Shown here: one piece after another, positions 8,102 through 14,827 of the stretch
Numbering within the stretch: the first letter of the stretch is position 1
How the letters are laid out: every line of letters starts with the position of its first letter
Source: Candidatus Zipacnadum vermilionense
GTDB lineage: Bacteria; Armatimonadota; Zipacnadia; Zipacnadales; Zipacnadaceae
Direction: 5' to 3'
Assembly: GCA_029821755.1 (NCBI GenBank)
Contig: JALGSV010000032.1
Coordinates: 1-38,033 of the forward strand
DNA length: 38,033 nt
Position numbers and translations under genes: made by a program
The notes under the pieces: model-generated
What the model was told of the DNA's origin: nothing
Seen by the model: only the letters and a program-made list of their open reading frames with translations
Database searches by the model: none

Positions 8102-8794
8102 ATGAAAGTCCAGTACGAAGAGATGCTGCCCCATGAATTTGAGGCCGCTCTGGCCGCGTTTCCGGTGGCCTATGTGCCGGTGGGGTCGCTGGAGTGGCAT
8201 GGGCAGCACCTGGCGCTGGGGAATGATGCGCTCAAGGCGCACGGGATTCTGGTGCGCACCGCGCAGAAATATGGCGGGGTGGTGCTGCCGCCGACCTACT
8301 GGGGGCATATGGCGCCGTGGAAGCCGGGGTGCCATCCGGGTCTGACGCAAGAGACCGTGGATCGGCTGTATACCGAGATCTATACCGGGCTGGTGACGGC
8401 GGGGTTCCGCGTGGTCATCGGCGTGACCGGACATGACGTGGAGCCGCAGGTGGCCTCGCTGCAACAAGGGGTGGACGCCCTAGCCGCCGAGGGGAAGGCC
8501 GTGGGATGGGCGATGACGGAGGGCGAGCGGGTGGAGGAAGAGCCGCTGGGCGGGATGGACCACGCCGCGCATTGGGAGACCTCCCTCCTCATGGCCCTGC
8601 GGCCGGAACTGGTGGAGATGGAGCGCATCGCCGAGGAGAACCTGGACACCCAGGAGGGCCAGAACGCGGCGGGCATCTGGGGCCGCGACCCGCGGGTGCA
8701 TGCCTCGGCGGAGCTCGGCGAGAGGGCGATTGAGCTCATGGCGGACCGGATCGGGGCGAAGGCGCGGGAGCTACTGGAGAGCCTCACCCCCTAA
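8102..8794 (+). CDS. Creatininase-family amidohydrolase
   Basis: A 230-residue member of the creatininase/MftE family, metal-dependent amidohydrolases of the cytoplasm. The family motif PVGSLEWHGQHLALGNDAL carries the metal ligands Glu31, His33 and Asp42; a conserved GHD follows at 110-112, and the later metal ligand Glu159 sits in HWETS. The length is normal. Substrates in this family vary widely (creatinine, formamide intermediates of riboflavin synthesis, peptide processing), so the substrate is not predictable here. GGAGG precedes the ATG. It stands between an unknown gene and argG with a repeat in between, so an operon with argG is not certain. Confidence 0.85.
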   Translation: MKVQYEEMLPHEFEAALAAFPVAYVPVGSLEWHGQHLALGNDALKAHGILVRTAQKYGGVVLPPTYWGHMAPWKPGCHPGLTQETVDRLYTEIYTGLVTAGFRVVIGVTGHDVEPQVASLQQGVDALAAEGKAVGWAMTEGERVEEEPLGGMDHAAHWETSLLMALRPELVEMERIAEENLDTQEGQNAAGIWGRDPRVHASAELGERAIELMADRIGAKARELLESLTP

Positions 8795-8822
8795 CCCCCT
8801 CTCCTTGCAGGAGAGGGGGAAC
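8783..8822. repeat. REP-like palindrome between creatininase and argG genes
   Basis: CCCCCTCTCC, a short loop TTGCA, then GGAGAGGGGG: a 10-bp palindrome preceded by CCTCACC. It is a single member of the family seen in tandem at 5164-5377. It overlaps the last codons of the creatininase gene and its stop. Confidence 0.7.
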
Positions 8823-8866
8823 AGAGTTAGAACAAGCGCCGCAGGGCGCATCTAGGAGGGGTACCC

Positions 8867-10099
8867 ATGTCTGATATGAGCGGCGAGTACTGCATCGAGC
8901 TGCAGCAGTGCAAGAAGGTAGCGGTGGCCTATTCGGGGGGGTTGGATTCGGCGCTGGCGCTGAAGCTGCTGCCGGATAAGTACGGGGCAGAGGAAGTGCT
9001 GGCGGTCACCTGCGACGTCGGGCTGACCGAGGCCGAGCTGGAGGACTGCCGCGTTAAGGCCGACCTGTGCAACGTGCCCTGGACGCTGATGGAGGCCGAG
9101 GAGGAGTTCGTCAACGACTTCATCACCAAGGCCATCTACGCCAACTCGAACTACGAGGGCTACCCGGTGGCCACTTCCATGACCCGGCAGCTTATCGCGC
9201 GGCGAGTGGCGGAGTGGGCCGTGGAGCAGGGCTGCGACGCGATCTGCGAGGGCTCGACCGGCAAGGGCAATGACCAATACCGGATGGCCAACGTCTTCGG
9301 GATGTTCGCGCCGGACCTGAAGGTGATCGTGCCCGTGCGGGACTTCAACTTCACCCGCCAGGAGGAGAAGGTGCTCTCGGGCGAGTACGGCATCCCCTAC
9401 AACCCCGGCATCGGCGACGACCGGACAATGTGGTGCCGCTCGATTGGGTCGGGCGAGGTGGACAACCTGCAGATGCGCATCGCCCAGGAGGACTACATGT
9501 GGTGGCGCTACCCGGAGAATGCGCCGGATAAGGCCACGGAGATCGAGATCGAGTTCCAGGCGGGCCTGCCGGTGCGGGTGAGCAGCGAGGGCGAGACCGT
9601 AACCGGCCTGGGGGCGATTATCCACTACCTCAACTGGGTGGGCGGGGAGAACGCCATCGGGAAGATCGACATGTTCGAGGACGGGATGATCGGGCTCAAG
9701 TCACGGGAGGCCTACGAGGCCCCGGGGGCGACAATCATCCTGAACCTGCACCAGGACATGGAGCAGCTCTGCCTGACCAAGGAGCAGATCCAGTTCAAGC
9801 CGCAGGTGGAGCGCCAGTGGGCGTACATGGTCTACCACGGCGGCTGGTTCCACCCGATCACGCAGGACTGCGCGGCCTTCTGCGAGTCCAGCCAGTGGGC
9901 GGTCAACGGGGTCTACCGGGTGCTGCTGTACAAGGGGAATGTGGACATCATCGGCCGGGAGAGTAGCACGGGCCTGTTCGCGCCGGAGCTGCGGAGCCTG
10001 GCGACGGCGGGCTGGGACCAGCGCGAGAGCGGCCCGGCGACGAAGATACATGGGATGCAGTACAAGATCCTGGCGAAGCGAGGGCTGAATCTGGACTGA
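8867..10099 (+). CDS. argG: Argininosuccinate synthase
   Basis: Joins citrulline and aspartate using ATP to form argininosuccinate, the next-to-last step of arginine synthesis. The 410 residues match the family length. The ATP-pyrophosphatase loop AYSGGLDS (SGGLDS at 23-28) opens the nucleotide-binding domain; EGSTGKGNDQYR, further on, is the aspartate/citrulline-binding signature, and VPVRDFNFTRQEE and GRESSTGLFAPELRSLA-like segments complete the synthetase domain. The start is set by AGGAGGG 6 bp before the ATG. No other arg gene is nearby (argH absent), so it appears to be a stand-alone gene ended by a strong terminator. Confidence 0.97.
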   Translation: MSDMSGEYCIELQQCKKVAVAYSGGLDSALALKLLPDKYGAEEVLAVTCDVGLTEAELEDCRVKADLCNVPWTLMEAEEEFVNDFITKAIYANSNYEGYPVATSMTRQLIARRVAEWAVEQGCDAICEGSTGKGNDQYRMANVFGMFAPDLKVIVPVRDFNFTRQEEKVLSGEYGIPYNPGIGDDRTMWCRSIGSGEVDNLQMRIAQEDYMWWRYPENAPDKATEIEIEFQAGLPVRVSSEGETVTGLGAIIHYLNWVGGENAIGKIDMFEDGMIGLKSREAYEAPGATIILNLHQDMEQLCLTKEQIQFKPQVERQWAYMVYHGGWFHPITQDCAAFCESSQWAVNGVYRVLLYKGNVDIIGRESSTGLFAPELRSLATAGWDQRESGPATKIHGMQYKILAKRGLNLD

Positions 10100-10130
10100 G
10101 GGCAGGCAGCAGCCAGACGAAGAAACGAAG

Positions 10131-10160
10131 AGAGCCCACCCCGTGAGGGGTGGGCTCTTT
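10131..10160 (+). terminator. Rho-independent terminator after argG
   Basis: A perfect 12-bp stem (AGAGCCCACCCC at 10131-10142, complement at 10147-10158) with loop GTGA and trailing TTT, 31 bp after the argG stop. It also separates argG from the convergent minus-strand gene. Confidence 0.88.
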
Positions 10161-10218
10161 GGTTTGGTGCGCTGCTCTGCTCGAGTGGGATGGCGGGTCA
10201 CGCCGCAAAGAGCACTGT

Positions 10219-10659
10219 CTATTGGATCTGGAACTCCTGAATGCTGTTTCTGAAACCGGGAGCCAGCTTCCAGCAGAACGCTCGCGAGAAGGTGGAGGTG
10301 GCTATCCACGGCTGCTCTGCCAGCAGGCGCCGGAACGCTGTTTGCGCGCTACCACCGAAGGCGATGCCGAGGACCTGGAGGTTCTCAACCTCCGGTTCGG
10401 CAGACTCTGACCCAGGTTCGTGGGTGAATCCCTCATCGGTCACGAATACGTACGGAGTCGGCTCCGCCTTGTCGATCATTTGATGCACGCGGGCGTAGTG
10501 CCACGCGCTAGACCGCGAGTGCTCCTCCCAGTCCTCCTCACCGGAGGGACCAGCCTTCCAGCAGGCCTCGCAGACTGCAGCGGCATTGAGGGGCCGAAGG
10601 TTGTCGCACTCGACGCAGTAGCCGGGCGCTTCTCGCCATTTGTCGTCTTTGCAGCCCAT
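10219..10659 (-). CDS. Small zinc-ribbon protein of unknown function
   Basis: A 146-residue protein of no recognised family. The N-terminal part has a CxxC-x11-CxxC arrangement (Cys15, Cys18, Cys30, Cys33) typical of a zinc ribbon, followed by an acidic stretch (GEEDWEEHSRSS) and a predicted mixed alpha/beta remainder with YVFVTDEGFTHEPG. Its ATG lies 2 bp after the TGA of the upstream nuclease-like gene, so the two are almost surely translated from one mRNA and likely act together. No membrane segment or signal peptide is visible. The strict pairing suggests a partner, accessory or regulatory role for the upstream protein, but nothing in the sequence proves this. Confidence 0.7.
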   Translation of the reverse strand: MGCKDDKWREAPGYCVECDNLRPLNAAAVCEACWKAGPSGEEDWEEHSRSSAWHYARVHQMIDKAEPTPYVFVTDEGFTHEPGSESAEPEVENLQVLGIAFGGSAQTAFRRLLAEQPWIATSTFSRAFCWKLAPGFRNSIQEFQIQ

Positions 10660-10661
10660 GG

Positions 10662-11441
10662 TCAGAGCCTCGCGGTGCGTTCCAGCACGCCGAACTCGTC
10701 GCGATGCGCACCGTGCTCGGTGGCAAGATTGTAGAGCCCCTCAAGTTGATGGTATCGGCGGAAGACGAATTTGTGGCGGTACTGACTAAGCGGAGCCTGT
10801 TCGAGGAGCCGCTGGAAGAGGTGCTCTTCCTCGTCGCCTGGCGCAACCACGAATAGGCGCGCCGGAAACCTCGCGGGGATCTTGAGCAGCCGATCCATCC
10901 CGTCCCGCACCCGAGTGGTATGTTCAACCTCGAAGGCGTAGACCGGGAAGAGTCCGTCGTCGTCTTCGTCGAACCACAGTACATCTATCTGCCTGATGCG
11001 GGAGAGATTGCGGCTCGGGAACACCGAGGCACAGTCGCGAACACTCACCAACTGCCCCAGCTTCTCCCCTTGGAAGGACCGCATGGTCTGGTCAGTTGCC
11101 GGAACGAAGGTCTCGTATCCGTAGAGCCTTCCCAACGACACGAGCATCCCCTGCGCTATGGAATGGTTGATCTCCTCGTCTGCGCCGTCAATGCTCTGCG
11201 CCTGCGGCGTGGGGACCGTAGTCTCGACCAGACGGTACACTCCGCTGCGCGCTGGGGGTACCGGCTCGAACATGGAGTATTGCCGCACTACGCGGCGAAT
11301 AGTGTCACGCCAGGTGGGGTTGGTGGCCGTCTTCTCGTGGCCCGCAACGCGTTCGTTGATGTCGCGCAGGTGAGCCTCACCGCCGAGGTCCCGCAGGGCC
11401 TCGGCGACTACGTCCTTCCAGGTGGGTTGGGTCGGCTGCAT
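10662..11441 (-). CDS. Winged-helix protein with PD-(D/E)XK-nuclease-like domain
   Basis: A 259-residue protein. Residues 1-75 look like a winged-helix/HARE-HTH domain: TWKDVVAEALRDLGGEAHLRDIN, then NPTWRDTIRRVVRQYS, ending in a wing SGVYRLVE. A linker leads to a C-terminal domain with IDVLWFDE (Asp153) and VYAFEVEHTT (Glu171, Glu173), a D-x(n)-ExE(H) arrangement like PD-(D/E)XK nucleases whose core lysine is replaced, then RFPARLFVVAP. This layout is shared with restriction-type and DNA-modification-sensing enzymes. I chose the ATG at 11441 over a GTG at 11459 because a purine-rich AGTGAGAG sits before it. A consensus promoter lies 78 bp upstream. The zinc-ribbon gene follows after 2 bp. A defence role is inference. 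Confidence 0.72.
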   Translation of the reverse strand: MQPTQPTWKDVVAEALRDLGGEAHLRDINERVAGHEKTATNPTWRDTIRRVVRQYSMFEPVPPARSGVYRLVETTVPTPQAQSIDGADEEINHSIAQGMLVSLGRLYGYETFVPATDQTMRSFQGEKLGQLVSVRDCASVFPSRNLSRIRQIDVLWFDEDDDGLFPVYAFEVEHTTRVRDGMDRLLKIPARFPARLFVVAPGDEEEHLFQRLLEQAPLSQYRHKFVFRRYHQLEGLYNLATEHGAHRDEFGVLERTARL

Positions 11442-11518
11442 GCCTCTCACTCTTTCCACGCGGAGATGACGTGCGTCGGATAAGGACTGGTGGGTACGGG
11501 CTGGCGACTGACGATGCG

Positions 11519-11547
11519 GGTATACACGATCTCTCGGTGCGTGTCAA
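11519..11547 (-). promoter_or_regulatory. Sigma-70 promoter for the nuclease-like/zinc-ribbon operon
   Basis: Read on the minus strand: TTGACA (11547-11542), a 17-bp spacer and TATACC (11524-11519). Transcription would start near 11512 and give a leader of about 70 nt before the ATG at 11441. Confidence 0.7.
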
Positions 11548-11604
11548 CCGGCCGGCCAGCTCCGATGCTTCCGAGCTTCTCTGCTCGGCCAGGACCCCAA
11601 CCAC

Positions 11605-11640
11605 AAAGAGACCATCCCCTATCGAGGTGGTCTCTTTCCC
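11605..11640. terminator. Terminator-like hairpin in a divergent gap
   Basis: AAAGAGACCA (11605-11614) pairs with TGGTCTCTTT (11628-11637), a 10-bp stem with T-rich ends in both directions. No gene ends here on either strand, so it may be the leftover terminator of a lost gene or insulation between the divergent units. Confidence 0.5.
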
Positions 11641-11762
11641 TGTCAGCGCAGGGGCAGGCGGCGGGGGTGCGGGGAGAAGGCGTTCGGGGGCGCTAAGAGG
11701 GATTGGGGGGCGGGTCGGAGGAGGGTGTTGGGTCCGATAGTCGGCAGAACCAGGAGGTAACA

Positions 11763-12641
11763 GTGCTCAGGAATCCTACCCGGCACGCTTTCCGTGCCCT
11801 GCGACTGCTGTTCGTGATCGGCCTGACTCTACTGGCGGCGGCCCTATGGGCAGCGCCGCGCAATGTCATCCTGATGGTCGGGGATGGCATGGGATCGGAT
11901 ATCGTAGCGGCCGCCGGCGCCTACCAGTACGGCGCCCGCTACCACACCTTCGGAGGCGACCAGCGTCTCGTGCTGGAGACTCTCACGGGCCGGTACTATA
12001 CCACCACCCATTCGACCAACGGCGCTGGCTATGACTTCACCTGGGAGGACGGCTCCCCGGAATACCCGAAGAAGAATGCTACCGATAGCGCCGCCGCCGC
12101 TACGGCCCTGGCCACCGGCGTGAAGACCTACAACGGAGCCATCAATATGGACGATCAGAGGCGTCCGCTGGTCGCCATTACCGCCCTGGCCCGACAGAGC
12201 GGATTGAAGATCGGGGTGGTCGCTAGCGTCCGGTTCTACGATGCCACTCCGGCCTGTTTCGCCGCCCATAACGTCAATCGCGGCAACGCAACGGCGATCA
12301 CCCATGAGATGCTCATGGTCACCCAGCCGGACGTGCTGATGGGCGCGGGCGACCCCGACAGTGCCCCCGCCGACCATGACACCGGCTACCTGAACCAAGT
12401 GCAGCCGACCGCCGCCGGCCAACTCCCCACGGTCGCCTGGGGCACCGACGGCGGGTGGGGTGGCCACACCAATCGCCTGGTCCCCCTCTACTGCCAGGGC
12501 AAGGGCAGCGAAGCCTTCGCCAACTACGCGTTTCGGGTCCGCGACTTCGAGCACGGCCTGGTCAGCGTGGTAGACAACACGGCGGTCTTCCAGGTGATGA
12601 AACGGGCCCTGCCGGTGGAGAGTCTCGTGGTGGCGAACTAG
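11763..12641 (+). CDS. Alkaline phosphatase-like protein lacking a central block
   Basis: Exported alkaline phosphatase superfamily protein of 292 residues; intact relatives are usually 430-550. The N-terminal half is well kept: signal peptide (about residues 11-31), the first metal site NVILMVGDGMG (Asp41), the nucleophile region NATDSAAAATALATGVKT (Ser109), and ATPACFAAHN. The C-terminal part keeps ADHDTG (Asp204-His205) and GGHTN (His235) followed by VVDNTAVFQVMK. The block between DVLMGAGDPD and ADHDTG, which normally carries the GxIDWAxHxND metal ligands, is missing, with the frame intact. The enzyme may therefore be inactive or altered. It starts at GTG with AGGAGG 6 bp upstream. It ends convergently with the oxidoreductase gene. 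Confidence 0.82.
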   Translation: MLRNPTRHAFRALRLLFVIGLTLLAAALWAAPRNVILMVGDGMGSDIVAAAGAYQYGARYHTFGGDQRLVLETLTGRYYTTTHSTNGAGYDFTWEDGSPEYPKKNATDSAAAATALATGVKTYNGAINMDDQRRPLVAITALARQSGLKIGVVASVRFYDATPACFAAHNVNRGNATAITHEMLMVTQPDVLMGAGDPDSAPADHDTGYLNQVQPTAAGQLPTVAWGTDGGWGGHTNRLVPLYCQGKGSEAFANYAFRVRDFEHGLVSVVDNTAVFQVMKRALPVESLVVAN

Positions 12642-12719
12642 GGGGGCCGTGGGCGTTGAACCCCGGCAACCTGGAGCGTCTACCATCGGCGCCGGCGGAG
12701 GTGCTCTCCAAACACGCTC

Positions 12720-13829
12720 TTAGGCTTGCGGGTCAATCGCCGTCGAGACCGACTCGGCCAGGATTTCCTCGGCCGTTACCTCTCTCCCCAGCCGATCCGA
12801 CAGGTAGATGCCCTCGCTGACCAGCATGGTCTGGAGGGCTAGCTTGGCGGTCGGGAGGAGCGGAACGCGGCCCTGGAGAGCGGCTACCCAGTGCTGCTGG
12901 CTGGAGTCGTAGGCGTCGGCGTTCTCGCCCAGCTTGTGCAGGCGGAACTTGGCGTTATCCAGGTCGAAGGTGGCATCCATGTTCATGTCCTCCACCGTGG
13001 TGAAGAAGCCGAACGGCTCCAGGCGAATCCCGCCCTGCGAACCCACGATGCTGCTGCCCTCGAAGCCCCCCAGGTAGATGGCCCAGGCCTCGACGATGTC
13101 CAGGGTCGCCCCGCCGGCGAACTTGACGAAGCCCAGGCCCAGCTCCTCCACGTCGTAGCCGCTGAACTCGCGGCGGGCGGCGTTCATGTCCAGCTCCTGG
13201 TAGGTCTTGCCGCTGAGGCGCTCGACCTGGGGCATGTCCAGGAGGTAAAGCATCTGGGAGATGTGGTAGACCCCCATGTCGTACATGGCCCCGCCAGCGG
13301 CGACGGCCTTCTGCACGAACTGCTCGCGCCCGTAGCCATCCACGAAGGGGCGCCCGCGGCGCCGGAAACCGGTGGAACGGGCGTGGTAGACACGGCCCAG
13401 GCGACCAGCGTCGATCAGGGTCTTGGCGGCCTTGGTCTCCATAGTGTAGAGCGTGGAGAGCTGGATGTGCAGCATTTTGCCGGTCTCTTGCGCGGTCTCC
13501 ATCATGGTCACGGCATCGCGGTAGGAGCCGGCCATCGGTTTCTCGCAGTAGACGTGCTTGTCCGCCCGCAGTGCGGCGACGGTCATGGGCATGTGCAGGT
13601 TGTTGTGCAAGCAGACGTCCACGGCGTCAATATCGTCGCGGGCGAGCAGCTCCTGGTGGTCGGTGCAGGTGAACTCGGCGCCGTACTGCTCGGCCACCTC
13701 CGCCAGGTCGGTGGAGTGAGCGTCGCACAAAGCGACAACCTGCGCGTCGGGGACATTGGTGGCGTAGTCCTGCAAGTGAGATTTGGCGATCTGGCCGACG
13801 CCGATGATGCCGATGCGGGTTTTGCTCAT
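12720..13829 (-). CDS. Gfo/Idh/MocA-family NAD(P)-dependent oxidoreductase
   Basis: A 369-residue sugar/inositol-type dehydrogenase. The N-terminal Rossmann fold opens with IGIIGVGQIAKSHL (the GxGxxA-type dinucleotide loop) and continues to VVALCDAHS at the end of the second strand. The family catalytic signature is YCEKPMAGSYRDA with the conserved Glu-Lys-Pro. The C-terminal half is the mixed beta-sheet substrate domain with the YDMGVYHISQMLYLL segment. The substrate is unknown. The frame continues upstream for 119 codons, but those residues are Arg/Gly-rich; the ATG before SKTRIGIIG is the natural start. It lies downstream of a sugar isomerase/epimerase-like gene on the same strand, a common pairing in pathways that oxidise and isomerise cyclic polyols or sugars. 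Confidence 0.88.
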   Translation of the reverse strand: MSKTRIGIIGVGQIAKSHLQDYATNVPDAQVVALCDAHSTDLAEVAEQYGAEFTCTDHQELLARDDIDAVDVCLHNNLHMPMTVAALRADKHVYCEKPMAGSYRDAVTMMETAQETGKMLHIQLSTLYTMETKAAKTLIDAGRLGRVYHARSTGFRRRGRPFVDGYGREQFVQKAVAAGGAMYDMGVYHISQMLYLLDMPQVERLSGKTYQELDMNAARREFSGYDVEELGLGFVKFAGGATLDIVEAWAIYLGGFEGSSIVGSQGGIRLEPFGFFTTVEDMNMDATFDLDNAKFRLHKLGENADAYDSSQQHWVAALQGRVPLLPTAKLALQTMLVSEGIYLSDRLGREVTAEEILAESVSTAIDPQA

Positions 13830-13912
13830 GGTGAGGGGCCTTCCGTTGTGGGGTTGGGTCAAGGGTTGCGTCCGGTAGCGCAGTTCTCCGCTCCCCGTCC
13901 GACATGCATGCG

Positions 13913-13944
13913 GTGGGGAGGGCGGGCTAGAAAGCCCGCCCCAC
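13913..13944. repeat. Intergenic palindrome between isomerase and oxidoreductase
   Basis: GTGG....GGCGGGCT, loop AGAA, AGCCCGCCCCAC: an 8-bp core stem extended by outer GTGG/CCAC pairs. It is followed by GCGGACGGG, which is also found near 24376 (CCCCACACGGACGGG), so this is another dispersed repeat. It could act as a weak processing or termination signal between the two genes. Confidence 0.6.
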
Positions 13945-13954
13945 GCGGACGGGT

Positions 13955-14719
13955 CTACAGCGCCCACCTCGCCAGGACCCGCCGCACCTCCGCCAATTGC
14001 CAGGCGACCTCGGCGTATTCGTTCTTCGCCGAGTGGTGCTCGATGCCCCAGTGTCCCTGGTAGCCGGCGTCGCGGAGCATCGTCATCTTCTCCTCCAGAC
14101 AGGTGTCCACGACGTTGGCGGCAACGTGCGTGTGCATGGCCCACGGCGCCACCGAGGCGTCGCCGGCGTCGGGGTCCTCGGCCCAATTGGTGAAGTGCAG
14201 CAGGTAGCCGAAAGCCGGATGGTCTACGGCCTCGCGCAGGCGGGCCATGTTCTCCTGCGACCGCGCCGGGCCGTAGTGGTTCTCCGGACCGACGCGGAAA
14301 CCGTGGTCGCCGGCGAACTGGGCGTACTCCCGGAAGCGCGCCACGGTGTGGTCGAACTGCTCGTCAGTCATCTCCAGCTCGCGGCCCCCCATATCAATAC
14401 GGACCGTCTGGGCGCCCAGGGTCACCGCCGCCCGCAGGTGGGCCAGGGAGTTCTGGTACTGCTTCTCCCGCAGGGCCGGATCATCGTCCCAGACCTGGCA
14501 CTGATCGCAGCACAGGTTGGCCATCCCCATCTCCTTCTCGTCCATCTCCTCCCGCACCTTGCGGATGAAGTCCTCCTCGACGGTGGGCAAGAAGCCGTTC
14601 CAGATATCGGCCATGTCCACGCGATAGCGGAACTTGCAGGTCTCCAGGTAGCCGAAAACGTCCATCTTCCCGGCGCCGCGCAAGCCGTGGAAGGCGTAAG
14701 AGGCAATCGAGATGTTCAT
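13955..14719 (-). CDS. Sugar phosphate isomerase/epimerase-like TIM-barrel protein
   Basis: A 254-residue protein of the xylose-isomerase-like/AP-endonuclease-2 TIM-barrel superfamily. Typical strands with metal-binding acids are visible: ISIASYAFHGL at the N-terminus, QTVRIDMGG in the middle, FRVGPENHYGP (a Glu-Asn-His metal/substrate site), and GYQGHWGIEHH near the C-terminus. Asp/Glu/His at these strand ends coordinate the divalent metal in the family. It probably isomerises or epimerises a sugar or cyclitol; the substrate is not predictable. It precedes the Gfo/Idh/MocA oxidoreductase by 125 bp on the same strand, with a palindrome in the gap. A cyclase gene ends 108 bp upstream. Confidence 0.84.
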   Translation of the reverse strand: MNISIASYAFHGLRGAGKMDVFGYLETCKFRYRVDMADIWNGFLPTVEEDFIRKVREEMDEKEMGMANLCCDQCQVWDDDPALREKQYQNSLAHLRAAVTLGAQTVRIDMGGRELEMTDEQFDHTVARFREYAQFAGDHGFRVGPENHYGPARSQENMARLREAVDHPAFGYLLHFTNWAEDPDAGDASVAPWAMHTHVAANVVDTCLEEKMTMLRDAGYQGHWGIEHHSAKNEYAEVAWQLAEVRRVLARWAL

Positions 14720-14827
14720 GGGTTAGACCTCACACTTCAGATCCTAGACTTCAGACGGGGGGCGGTTCGGGGGAAGGGGGGAGGATTCCTTCTCAGGCGC
14801 GAACGGCCACCTCTCGCCTCCCCAGCC

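Larger units (their letters stand above)
11442..11762. other. Divergent intergenic region
   Basis: Gene-free gap between the nuclease-like gene (minus) and the phosphatase gene (plus). It contains the minus-strand promoter at 11519-11547 and a hairpin at 11605-11637. No clear plus-strand promoter is seen; the last 130 bp are G-rich. Confidence 0.6.

Noticed and set aside
10219-11441. A complete restriction-modification system with the methyltransferase at 3.8 kb
   Set aside because: More than 5 kb and several unrelated genes separate them; they do not share an operon.
12891-14063. 390-codon plus-strand frame over the oxidoreductase
   Set aside because: Antisense to a well-supported Gfo/Idh/MocA gene; low-complexity Val/His/Gly product.
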